From Candidatus Pacearchaeota archaeon CG10_big_fil_rev_8_21_14_0_10_32_14 (GTDB lineage Archaea > Nanobdellota > Nanobdellia > Pacearchaeales > GW2011-AR1), in contig PFCY01000110.1 of the NCBI GenBank assembly GCA_002763085.1, positions 1 to 6,540 on the forward strand: DNA of 6,540 nucleotides, written 5' to 3'. Within the stretch, counting starts at the first letter, position 1; every line of letters begins with the position of its first letter. Below the pieces are notes generated by a model. It did not search any database and was not told where the DNA came from. It saw only the letters and a list, made by a program, of their open reading frames with translations. Made by a program: the position numbers and the translations under genes. Below are positions 1 through 5,913 of this stretch, in pieces.

Positions 1-72
1 TGTATGTTTAACATATATGAGTTTAAAAAGTTTTTTGAGGAATTATTCTAAACTCTATAGAGATAATAAAGA

Positions 73-80
73 TTTATAAT
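73..80 (+). promoter_or_regulatory. TATA box for pyrG
   Basis: TTTATAAT lies with its downstream end 22 bases before the A of the pyrG ATG, the same spacing as at five other genes in the window. In archaea a TATA box centred about 26 bases upstream sets the transcription start, so the mRNA should begin at or next to the start codon. Confidence 0.6.
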
Positions 81-101
81 TGAAATTCATCATGAGAAGG
101 G

Positions 102-1796
102 ATGACAAAGTATATTGTTGTTACTGGAGGTGTAATCTCTGGGGTTGGTAAAGGTGTTGCTTCTGCGTCAATCGGAAGAATTCTAAAAGAATATGGTTTT
201 AGTGTAACCGCTATAAAAATAGATCCTTACATAAACTGCGACGCTGGAACACTTCGGCCAACAGAACATGGAGAAGTGTGGATCACAGATGATGGTGGTG
301 AAACGGATCAAGATTTGGGAAATTATGAAAGATTTTTAGATCAGGCGATCCCTAAATTAAACAATATCACAACGGGACAAGTATACAAAGAGGTCATAGA
401 TAAAGAACGCAAGGGTTTGTTTCTTGGACAGACTGTTCAGTTTATTCCTCATATCACAGATGAAATAAAAGATAGAATAAAAAAAGCTGGTCAGGGATAT
501 GACGTCGTCATTGTTGAAATTGGCGGAACTGTAGGAGATTATGAAAATATTCCATTTTTATTTGCAGTAAAAAGTCTTGAAGATGAAATTGGAAAAGAGA
601 ATATAATCCATATACTTGTAACCTATTTGCCTATTCCTAGCCATATAGAGGAAATGAAAACGAAACCAACACAAATTTCGGTCAAACTTCTTAGAGAAAA
701 TAATATAGAACCGGATTTTATTTTGTGCAGAGGGAAAAATCCACTTGACGAAATCAGAAAGAAAAAGATCCAGATTTATTCTCATGTTCCATATGAAAAT
801 GTAATTTCGTCTCCTGATGTAGTCGGTGAGGGGACTTCAAATACAATTTATGCAGCGCCACTTTATTTGATTAGGGAAAATATTGGAGATAAAATACTAA
901 AAAAATTATCATTGCAAAAAAGGAAAGAGGGAAATTGGGATAAATGGAAAATGCTTGTAGAGAATATTGTTAATCCAAAAAAAACTATAAATATCGCGAT
1001 CGTCGGAAAATATTTTGATATTGGGGATTACCAGTTGAAAGATTCATATATTTCAATCAATGAGGCGTTAGTTCATTGCAGTGCTCATCTTCAAACAAAA
1101 ATAAATTTGGAATTTATAGATGCTAAGGAACTTGAAAAGAATCCTGAACTTCTTGATAAAAAGAATATCAATGGCATAATAATTCCCGGTGGATTTGGAA
1201 GCAGTGGTGTGGAAGGGAAGATCAATGCTATTGGTTATGCTCGAGAACATAATATTCCGTTTTTGGGATTGTGTTATGGAATGCAACTTGCAGTTGTTGA
1301 ATACGCTCGAAATGTCTGCAAATTAGAAGATGCTCATACTACTGAAATCAATCCTTCCACAAAAAATCCAGTGATAGATATTTTACCTGAACAAAAAGTA
1401 ATTTATGAAAAGGGCGGGACGATGAGGCTCGGAGCACAAAAAGCAAAATTATATGGCAAAGTTAAAGAAATCTATAAAAAAGAAGAGGTATATGAAAGAC
1501 ATCGTCATAGATATGAAGTGAATCCAGAATATCACGAGATTTTGTCCTCTCACGGATTGCATCTTAGCGGACTTAGTGAAGATAATAAACTTGTTGAATT
1601 CATTGAATTACCTAATCACATTTTTTTTGTTGCAACTCAGGCGCATCCTGAATTCAAGAGTTCTCTATTAAATCCATCTCCTTTATTTGTGGAATTTGTC
1701 AAATCGTGTATAATAAAATCGGAGATTAAGATTGATAATCAAACTTATAGTTTACCTAGTCCTATATCAACTTCAGTAAAATTGCTAGACCAGTAA
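102..1796 (+). CDS. pyrG: CTP synthase (glutamine-hydrolysing)
   Basis: Cytoplasmic enzyme that makes CTP from UTP, ATP and glutamine, the last step of de novo CTP synthesis. The 564 residues hold both family domains. The N-terminal amidoligase domain (about 1-265) has the P-loop GGVISGVGKG (9-18), DPYINCDAGT, HGEV, DDGGETDQDLGNYERF with Asp71, Glu139 before GGTVGD, and KTKPTQ (186-191). The class I glutamine amidotransferase domain (about 295-540) has GGFG (363-366), nucleophile Cys391 in GLCYGMQ, GGTMRLG, RHRHRYEVN, and His515/Glu517 in AHPEF. Motifs such as TGGVISG, INxDAGT and DLGNYERFLD read more like eukaryotic than typical bacterial enzymes. Length is slightly above the usual 530-550 because of a tail of about 25 residues. 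The ATG at 102 lies 22 bases from a TATA-like box and has no clear ribosome site, so it is probably leaderless. Odd points: Ser368 replaces the usual lid Arg (GFGxRG), and Phe154 replaces the usual Glu in PFxEA. The last 35 bases overlap the convergent ccdA-like gene. Confidence 0.97.
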   Translation: MTKYIVVTGGVISGVGKGVASASIGRILKEYGFSVTAIKIDPYINCDAGTLRPTEHGEVWITDDGGETDQDLGNYERFLDQAIPKLNNITTGQVYKEVIDKERKGLFLGQTVQFIPHITDEIKDRIKKAGQGYDVVIVEIGGTVGDYENIPFLFAVKSLEDEIGKENIIHILVTYLPIPSHIEEMKTKPTQISVKLLRENNIEPDFILCRGKNPLDEIRKKKIQIYSHVPYENVISSPDVVGEGTSNTIYAAPLYLIRENIGDKILKKLSLQKRKEGNWDKWKMLVENIVNPKKTINIAIVGKYFDIGDYQLKDSYISINEALVHCSAHLQTKINLEFIDAKELEKNPELLDKKNINGIIIPGGFGSSGVEGKINAIGYAREHNIPFLGLCYGMQLAVVEYARNVCKLEDAHTTEINPSTKNPVIDILPEQKVIYEKGGTMRLGAQKAKLYGKVKEIYKKEEVYERHRHRYEVNPEYHEILSSHGLHLSGLSEDNKLVEFIELPNHIFFVATQAHPEFKSSLLNPSPLFVEFVKSCIIKSEIKIDNQTYSLPSPISTSVKLLDQ

Positions 1797-2463
1797 GGAA
1801 CAATAATATTCCTGCGGTGAGATGCAGTCTTCTTATGTTTCTTTCTTTCCATCCAGCGACATCATCGATTTTTGCAAATCCGTAAGTTACAAGACCGACT
1901 ACAAGAATCATAGGGAATACGAAAATAAGGTTATAATATAATAACCACGGAAGTGAACCGAGAGTTCCTTTTTCTGCGAGCAATCCTGATGCAACGATGT
2001 AAGGCCCCATTGTACAAGGTAAAAGGAATAAAGTTACGATGAAACCAATGAAGAAAGCGCCTTTAGCTGAAGTAATTCCGTTTATGGATTTTTTTGCCAT
2101 CGGTCTCATGAAGAGCGGCATTTCCGTTGCGATACTGCCGGGCTTATACATAAAATAATCTTTTATATTTAATGCGCCGATAATCATTGCGAGAATAGCT
2201 AAACTATTATAGACTAAGTGAGAATATGTTCTCATCCAAACGGTTAAAGATTTGAATAATTGGATTAGGACTATTCCGTAAAATAAATATGCAAGATAAA
2301 CTGCAGAAACGAAAGCTATCCCCCCATAAAGAACTTTACTTCTCTTTTCCGGATTATGAGTCATTATAGTAACAAGAACCATAACTAAAATCGCGAGTTC
2401 GCAAGGATTGACTGAATCCGCTAAGGCGAGAGAAGTTATTTTTATAAAAGCGGTCCAATCCAT
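1762..2463 (-). CDS. CcdA/DsbD-type membrane thiol-disulfide electron carrier
   Basis: Polytopic inner-membrane protein of the CcdA/DsbD-beta family, which carries reducing equivalents from cytoplasmic thioredoxin across the membrane to extracytoplasmic thioredoxin-like proteins. With the chosen start it has 233 residues and about six hydrophobic segments (near 14-34, 45-70, 84-105, 133-160, 172-196 and 213-232). The two family cysteines sit in matching contexts: Cys21 in SVNPCELAIL and Cys150 in LLPCTMGPY, each next to proline in an intramembrane segment. The frame stays open upstream to an ATG at 2535, but that would overlap the thioredoxin-like gene by 71 bases. The ATG at 2463 is one base after that gene's stop and gives a sensible N-terminus just before the first membrane segment, so translation is probably coupled. 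The electron partner is inferred to be the gene upstream. The family is clear; the direction of electron flow and the substrates are not. The 3' end overlaps pyrG tail to tail. Confidence 0.87.
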   Translation of the reverse strand: MDWTAFIKITSLALADSVNPCELAILVMVLVTIMTHNPEKRSKVLYGGIAFVSAVYLAYLFYGIVLIQLFKSLTVWMRTYSHLVYNSLAILAMIIGALNIKDYFMYKPGSIATEMPLFMRPMAKKSINGITSAKGAFFIGFIVTLFLLPCTMGPYIVASGLLAEKGTLGSLPWLLYYNLIFVFPMILVVGLVTYGFAKIDDVAGWKERNIRRLHLTAGILLFLTGLAILLKLI

Positions 2464-2464
2464 T

Positions 2465-2806
2465 TTATGAACATCCTGTGATTTGCAAAAGTTTTTCTTT
2501 ACTTTGAACCCCGGAATATTTTTGACCGTTAACAATCCATGTCGGTGTGCCGGTTATATTCTTTTCATTACAATATTCTCGCGCATAAAAGCAATCAACT
2601 GAATTTAGATATTTAAAATTAGGACCGAACATCTCTTTTTGAGTTGCACAATGTGGACATCCATATTGTCCGTAGTATTCAGAATTTTTTCCGATACATA
2701 TTGATTGATCTTTGGAGATTTCTGCCGTATTTCTATTTATTACAAACCAGGCTATGCCGATGACGGCAAGAATAATCACAATCGTGGTTATCGTGTTTTT
2801 GTTCAT
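2465..2806 (-). CDS. Membrane-anchored thioredoxin-like disulfide oxidoreductase (CPHC)
   Basis: Small redox protein of 113 residues. An N-terminal hydrophobic segment (about 6-23, flanked by Lys3 and Arg25) is a likely signal anchor that puts the rest outside the cytoplasm. The body is a thioredoxin-like domain with active site CPHC (Cys50, Cys53) in YGQYGCPHC and the cis-proline region GTPTW (86-90), followed by NGQKYSGVQS. This pattern (CPHC, then VDC, then PTW-NG-YxGVQS, then a terminal GC) is the one found in the thioredoxin domain often fused to or encoded with vitamin K epoxide reductase (VKOR) homologues; no VKOR is visible here. Four more cysteines (37, 72, 79, 112) are present, possibly structural or relay pairs. 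It is the first gene of a two-gene operon with the CcdA-like carrier, one base apart, which points to reduction or isomerisation of extracytoplasmic disulfides. An oxidase role is also possible. A TATA-like box lies 22 bases before the start. Confidence 0.85.
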   Translation of the reverse strand: MNKNTITTIVIILAVIGIAWFVINRNTAEISKDQSICIGKNSEYYGQYGCPHCATQKEMFGPNFKYLNSVDCFYAREYCNEKNITGTPTWIVNGQKYSGVQSKEKLLQITGCS

Positions 2807-2827
2807 GATTAGTTAAAGATTTATCCA

Positions 2828-2835
2828 TTTTAAAA
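2828..2835 (-). promoter_or_regulatory. TATA box for the thioredoxin-like/ccdA operon
   Basis: TTTTAAAA on the minus strand ends 22 bases before the A of the ATG at 2806. The register could shift by one base because the run is TTTTAAAAT. It should drive a leaderless transcript of the redox pair. Confidence 0.5.
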
Positions 2836-2918
2836 GGTTATGCAGCAACTAGTTTCATTCTGATTCTTTAGAAAATTTATTAAAAGAATAAAATTCTCTA
2901 CAATATAGGGATAAATTT

Positions 2919-2932
2919 CTATCAATAGATAG
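2919..2932. repeat. Short inverted repeat upstream of the coiled-coil gene
   Basis: CTATC-AATA-GATAG is a perfect 5-base inverted repeat with a 4-base spacer, 21 bases upstream of the TATA box at 2954. It could be a small operator, but arms this short arise by chance in AT-rich DNA. Confidence 0.2.
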
Positions 2933-2953
2933 TGGTAACACATCATATAAATG

Positions 2954-2961
2954 TTTATAAA
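2954..2961 (+). promoter_or_regulatory. TATA box for the coiled-coil gene
   Basis: TTTATAAA ends 22 bases before the ATG at 2983. No Shine-Dalgarno sequence precedes that ATG, so a leaderless mRNA is expected. The divergent redox promoter lies about 120 bases away in the same 176-base intergenic region. Confidence 0.6.
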
Positions 2962-2982
2962 ATAAAGTTGTGAAGATTTTTA

Positions 2983-3498
2983 ATGGGAAGCATACAAACA
3001 ACAATGATCGCGATTCTTGTTATTATTGCGATAGTTCTATTTGCTCTTGGTGGATTTATTCTTGGAACAATAGTCATGAAGAATAATTCAAATAATGATA
3101 ATTCTAAAACTTCAGAATTACAATATGACGTAACAAAATTAAAAGCATCGCAACAAGGTCTTAATGAACAATTACTTTTACTTCAAGCGGAAAATGAAAG
3201 ACTTCAAACTGTAAATAAACAACCTGTTTCTCAAACAGATTATCCCGCTTTGACATTTGTTAGAGACAATTATAAAAGCAAATGCGATAATATTGAAAAT
3301 GACATAGAGGATCTTAGAGATGATATTGATGATCAAGAAGATGATATTGATAACATGGAAATTAGAATAGCTGCAGAAACCGATCCGGTGAAAAAAGCTG
3401 AATTGCAAACTCAATTGGATGATCTTGAAGATGAACTTGATGATATGAACAATGATCTTGACGATTTATATGATGATGAAGATAGATATAATTGTTAA
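2983..3498 (+). CDS. Unrecognised membrane-anchored acidic coiled-coil protein
   Basis: I do not recognise a family for these 171 residues. Visible parts: an uncharged start and one hydrophobic segment (about 8-32, likely a signal anchor); an Asn/Ser-rich linker (33-44); a first coiled coil (46-74) with core positions 46, 50, 53, 57, 60, 64, 67, 71, 74; a linker with a proline (81-90); then two acidic helices. Helix A has heptad positions 101 (Cys), 104, 108, 111, 115, 118, 122, 125, 129. A turn with ETDP (132-135) follows. Helix B has 141, 145, 148, 152, 155, 159, 162 in strict 4-3 spacing. The C-terminal half is dominated by Asp and Glu. The only cysteines are Cys101 and the final residue, Cys171; if the helices fold back at the turn these ends meet. 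Which side of the membrane it faces is not certain. It is divergent from the thiol-redox operon, so a client role is conceivable. Function is unknown. Confidence 0.8.
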   Translation: MGSIQTTMIAILVIIAIVLFALGGFILGTIVMKNNSNNDNSKTSELQYDVTKLKASQQGLNEQLLLLQAENERLQTVNKQPVSQTDYPALTFVRDNYKSKCDNIENDIEDLRDDIDDQEDDIDNMEIRIAAETDPVKKAELQTQLDDLEDELDDMNNDLDDLYDDEDRYNC

Positions 3499-3528
3499 TT
3501 CTAAAAAATATATTTCTAAAAAGTAGAT

Positions 3529-3535
3529 AAAAAAA
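3529..3535 (-). terminator. Oligo-T terminator of the PC4-like gene
   Basis: On the minus strand a T7 run lies about 26 bases after the stop codon of the PC4-like gene, followed by T5 (3518-3522) and T6 (3503-3508). Archaeal RNA polymerase terminates at such T-runs without needing a hairpin. The whole 62-base gap to the convergent coiled-coil gene is almost pure A/T. Confidence 0.5.
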
Positions 3536-3560
3536 TAAATTAATAAGAAATTAAATAAAA

Positions 3561-3863
3561 TTAATAATCGTCTAAGTCTTCATTTGATGGTTTCTTTGCA
3601 GGTTTCTTTGATGCAGAAGATGAAGCGGGTTTTGATGTCGCATTTTCATCCTTCATGTCGTCAAGACTTACTGAATTAACCATCTCTCGAAATCTTAAAA
3701 ATTCACTTGATGGAATTCTAACTCCAGCCTTTGTAAAACCAGTATACTTATCTGATGATACAAACTCTCGAATTGTCAATCCAACCCTACCACCAAAATC
3801 GTCAATCCTCACAACGATGTCGGTTTGGTCGTTCTTCTTTATTTTTCCAATGTCTTTTTCCAT
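3561..3863 (-). CDS. PC4-like (p15 coactivator family) single-stranded-DNA-binding protein
   Basis: This 100-residue protein has a compact domain (about 11-65) that reads like the C-terminal DNA-binding domain of eukaryotic transcription coactivator PC4. The run from DDFGGRVGLTIREF (21-34) through TGFTKAGVRI (41-50) to SEFLRFREMV (53-62) follows the family order: curved beta sheet with IREF/IREY, a glycine-rich turn, a basic KxG strand, then one helix. Members bind single-stranded or melted DNA as dimers and act in transcription and genome maintenance; a similar nucleoid or transcription role is inferred. The tail (66-100) looks disordered and is segmented into an acidic stretch, a Ser/Ala/Lys-rich stretch (SKPASSSASKKPAKKPS) and an acidic end. 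The start at 3863 is fixed by a TATA-like box 22 bases upstream; there is no Shine-Dalgarno site. It lies downstream of the acidic microprotein gene, with a terminator between them. The family call is by pattern, not by search. Confidence 0.72.
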   Translation of the reverse strand: MEKDIGKIKKNDQTDIVVRIDDFGGRVGLTIREFVSSDKYTGFTKAGVRIPSSEFLRFREMVNSVSLDDMKDENATSKPASSSASKKPAKKPSNEDLDDY

Positions 3864-3884
3864 TTTAGTTGTTCTCTATGTAGA

Positions 3885-3892
3885 TATTTAAA
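3885..3892 (-). promoter_or_regulatory. TATA box for the PC4-like gene
   Basis: TTTAAATA on the minus strand ends 22 bases before the A of the ATG at 3863, the window's standard leaderless spacing. It sits just beyond the double T-run that ends the microprotein transcript. Confidence 0.6.
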
Positions 3893-3915
3893 TTTATTTA
3901 TCTAAGAGTATTAAT

Positions 3916-3932
3916 AAAAAAAATAAAAAAAA
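3916..3932 (-). terminator. Double oligo-T terminator after the acidic microprotein
   Basis: On the minus strand two T8 runs separated by one A begin 10 bases after the microprotein stop codon at 3942. This is the strongest intrinsic archaeal-type terminator in the window. It insulates the PC4-like gene, which has its own promoter just beyond. Confidence 0.65.
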
Positions 3933-3941
3933 TATAAGCGA

Positions 3942-4037
3942 TTAAAACATGTCGTCTTCTTCGGCGTCTTCAGATTCTTCATCCTCATCTTCATCTATAT
4001 CATCTTCCACGTCATCTTCTTCAACAGGTTTTTTCAT
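3942..4037 (-). CDS. 31-residue polyacidic microprotein
   Basis: A 31-residue frame starting MKKPVEEDD and ending EEDDMF. Twenty of the 31 residues are Asp or Glu, against two Lys, for a net charge near -18; no fold or membrane segment is expected. It is probably real despite its size because it has its own signals: AAGGAGGTT (4050-4042) with a 6-base spacer to the ATG, TATA-like boxes further upstream (4095-4088 or about 4106-4099), and a double T8 terminator just past the stop. An in-frame TAA upstream excludes a longer form. It is the only gene here with a strong Shine-Dalgarno site, which suggests abundant product. I do not recognise it. Polyacidic peptides can act as chaperones, DNA mimics or partners of basic proteins. 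The neighbouring PC4-like protein has a Lys-rich tail, but any interaction is speculation. Confidence 0.65.
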   Translation of the reverse strand: MKKPVEEDDVEDDIDEDEDEESEDAEEDDMF

Positions 4038-4041
4038 TTTT

Positions 4042-4050
4042 AACCTCCTT
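4042..4050 (-). promoter_or_regulatory. Strong Shine-Dalgarno site of the acidic microprotein
   Basis: AAGGAGGTT on the minus strand, six bases before the ATG at 4037, matches the 16S anti-Shine-Dalgarno sequence almost fully. It decides this start and contrasts with the apparently leaderless neighbours. Confidence 0.75.
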
Positions 4051-4087
4051 TTTGATTATTTTTACTTTATTTGGTTGTTATATCTCT

Positions 4088-4095
4088 TTTTTAAA
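4088..4095 (-). promoter_or_regulatory. Candidate TATA box for the acidic microprotein
   Basis: TTTAAAAA on the minus strand would start transcription near 4066, leaving a leader of about 29 bases that carries the Shine-Dalgarno site. An alternative is TATAAAAA-like sequence around 4105-4098, giving a leader about 10 bases longer. The sequence does not decide between them. Confidence 0.4.
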
Positions 4096-4133
4096 ACTTT
4101 TTATATCTGAACACTACCTTGAAAATGTGAGAA

Positions 4134-4148
4134 AGGTTTATAAAACCT
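4134..4148. repeat. Perfect inverted repeat at the 3' end of the ABC exporter gene
   Basis: AGGTTT-ATA-AAACCT is a 6-base inverted repeat overlapping the exporter's stop codon (4149-4147). Its centre TTTATAAA is self-complementary and so reads as a TATA-like box on both strands. It could be a weak 3' hairpin or an extra promoter; no suitable start codon sits at the leaderless distance on either strand. Confidence 0.3.
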
Positions 4149-5901
4149 AAATCGAGCCATTTTGTCCTATCTGTTCTCTCCATAATGCGGCATACAGACC
4201 TTTCTTCTTCAATAAGGATTCGTGGTTTCCACTTTCTATGATCTTACTTTTCTCAAGCACATAAATTTTGTCAGCGTGATTTATTGTCGATAGCCGATGA
4301 GCAACCATAATAGTAATCAAATTGGGATTAGATTTTGAAATCTCTTTAATTGTCTTTGAAATCTCTTTCTCTGTCAATGAATCTAAACTTGATGTCGCTT
4401 CGTCGAAAATTAAAATGTCTGGTGTTCGGAGTAATGCTCTTGCGATCGCTAAACGTTGTTTTTCTCCTCCAGATAATTTTATTCCACCTTCTCCAATTTT
4501 TGTATGCAGTCCTTTATTTCCCCTATCTATAACAGAAAGGCATGCAGCTCTTTTCAATGCATCTAAACATTCCTCGTCGGTAGCATTAGGATTTACAAAG
4601 AGAAGATTTTCTTTAAAAGTTCCAGCAAATAATTGTGTATCTTGAGATACTAGTCCAATTTTTTTTCTAAGATAACCGAAATCAACTTTCTTTGAATCAA
4701 TATCATTATATGTCAACTTACCACTAGATGGTTTATACAAACCAAGTATTAATTTAACTAAAGTAGTCTTACCGCTTCCACTCAATCCGACAAATGCAGC
4801 TGCTTCGCCTTTTTTTATTTCCAAAGTTATATCAGAAACTGATGGCTTAGAGTTTGAGCTATATGAAAAATTTAATTTTTCAAATTTGATAGAATCAATT
4901 TTTATAATATTGACTGCGTCTTTAGGTTTTTCTTCCGGCTTTAAGTTTAGGATTTCATCTAATTTTTCTTTACTTGCTTTTGTTTCTTGATACTGATTTA
5001 CAACTCCAGAAAGTTCAGATAATGGAGAGAAAATGAAAAATGAGTAGATGAATAAAGTCAAAAATTCTCCGACTGAAATAAGTTCATTATATAATAAAAA
5101 GAACATGAGGAATATTAACACAACCCTCATCGTGTTTATCAATGTGCCTTGAATAAAGCTTAACATCCGGATGTATTTCACTTTTTTTAATTCAAGACCT
5201 AAGATTTTTTTATTCATAGAGTTTAATCTATTTATCTCTTGGGACTCAAGACCTAAACTTTTGACCAACTCAACGTTTCTTATCGTTTCCGTTGTGGAAC
5301 CGGCTAAATCAGTTGTTTCGGAGACAATCTCTTTTTGTGATTTTTTTATTTTTTTGCTTAATGAGAACATAAGAACGCCCATGATAGGGATGAGTATAAT
5401 GAATGATAATCCAATCAACCAATGCACATAAAATGCATATGCAGTAACGAAAATAATTCCAACAAGAGATAAGAACATAACATTTATCCCGCTCTTTATC
5501 AATTTTTGCGCATCAGATCTGGCCTTTTGCATTTTCTCTAAAACTTCCCCGCTTCGTTGATCTTCGAAAACAGAATAAGGAAGTGAAAATGTGTGTGAAA
5601 CAGCGTCGGAATACATTTCTGTTCCAACATTTTCTGTAATCACATCGACAAAATAATCTTGAAAATTTTTTGCTATCCTTGAAACTAGAGAAACTCCAAT
5701 AAATCCTAACAAAAGAAGTAAAACACCTTTGTAAAATATATTAGATGGAATAACTTTAACTTTCAAAGCATAATCATCAAGCAGAATCCTGATTATTTGA
5801 GGATCGAGAAGAGAAAATATTTGATTTATTGTAGCTAAAACTAGCGCTAACAAAATTAATTTTTTATATTTTATTATATATTTATAATTAGGAATCTCCA
5901 T
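4147..5901 (-). CDS. ABC exporter half-transporter (MsbA/multidrug type)
   Basis: A membrane exporter half-molecule of 584 residues expected to work as a homodimer, using ATP to move lipids, peptides or drugs outward; the substrate is unknown. The type I exporter membrane domain (about 10-310) has hydrophobic segments near 13-32, 57-77, 139-180 (two), 250-272 and 278-295. The nucleotide-binding domain (about 335-575) is complete: A-loop Tyr347, Walker A GLSGSGKTT (372-380), Q-loop Gln420, signature LSGGE (476-480), Walker B ILIFDE (496-501) with catalytic Glu501, D-loop SSLD and H-loop His535 in VAHRLST. All catalytic residues are present. An ATG nine bases further upstream (5910) would add MKL, but 5901 is preferred because the TATA-like box lies exactly 22 bases before it and no Shine-Dalgarno site precedes either. 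Only a 33-base gap separates it from the DUF2238-like gene. Confidence 0.95.
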   Translation of the reverse strand: MEIPNYKYIIKYKKLILLALVLATINQIFSLLDPQIIRILLDDYALKVKVIPSNIFYKGVLLLLLGFIGVSLVSRIAKNFQDYFVDVITENVGTEMYSDAVSHTFSLPYSVFEDQRSGEVLEKMQKARSDAQKLIKSGINVMFLSLVGIIFVTAYAFYVHWLIGLSFIILIPIMGVLMFSLSKKIKKSQKEIVSETTDLAGSTTETIRNVELVKSLGLESQEINRLNSMNKKILGLELKKVKYIRMLSFIQGTLINTMRVVLIFLMFFLLYNELISVGEFLTLFIYSFFIFSPLSELSGVVNQYQETKASKEKLDEILNLKPEEKPKDAVNIIKIDSIKFEKLNFSYSSNSKPSVSDITLEIKKGEAAAFVGLSGSGKTTLVKLILGLYKPSSGKLTYNDIDSKKVDFGYLRKKIGLVSQDTQLFAGTFKENLLFVNPNATDEECLDALKRAACLSVIDRGNKGLHTKIGEGGIKLSGGEKQRLAIARALLRTPDILIFDEATSSLDSLTEKEISKTIKEISKSNPNLITIMVAHRLSTINHADKIYVLEKSKIIESGNHESLLKKKGLYAALWREQIGQNGSI

Positions 5902-5913
5902 TAATTTCATAAG

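Noticed and set aside
22..29. TTTAAAAA near the left edge as a second pyrG promoter or a divergent promoter
   Set aside because: It is 73 bases from the pyrG ATG and no start codon lies at the leaderless distance inside the window; the box at 73-80 explains pyrG better.
1..51. Open frame from the left edge to a TAA at 49-51, as the end of an upstream gene
   Set aside because: Only 16 codons are visible, a second frame is also open (stop at 77-79), and nothing recognisable is present. It cannot be told from chance.
2464..2535. Upstream in-frame extension of the ccdA-like gene to an ATG at 2535
   Set aside because: It lies wholly inside the thioredoxin-like coding sequence, encodes a polar stretch unlike the family's N-terminus, and the ATG at 2463 is ideally placed one base after the stop.
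2861..2905. Imperfect AT-rich inverted repeat (AATTTATT / AATAAAATT) in the divergent promoter region
   Set aside because: The arms do not match exactly and the local base composition makes such pairings common.
3178..3414. Minus-strand open frame opposite the coiled-coil gene
   Set aside because: It is the antisense of Asp/Glu-rich codons, which gives Ile/Phe-rich nonsense; it has no ribosome site or promoter.
3301..3480. GAT/GAA-rich stretch as a DNA tandem repeat or CRISPR-like array
   Set aside because: It has no fixed repeat unit or spacers. The pattern follows from Asp/Glu codons of the acidic coiled coil.
4322..4645. Plus-strand open frames inside the ABC exporter gene
   Set aside because: They are shadows of a clearly conserved ATPase domain on the other strand, with no family pattern of their own.
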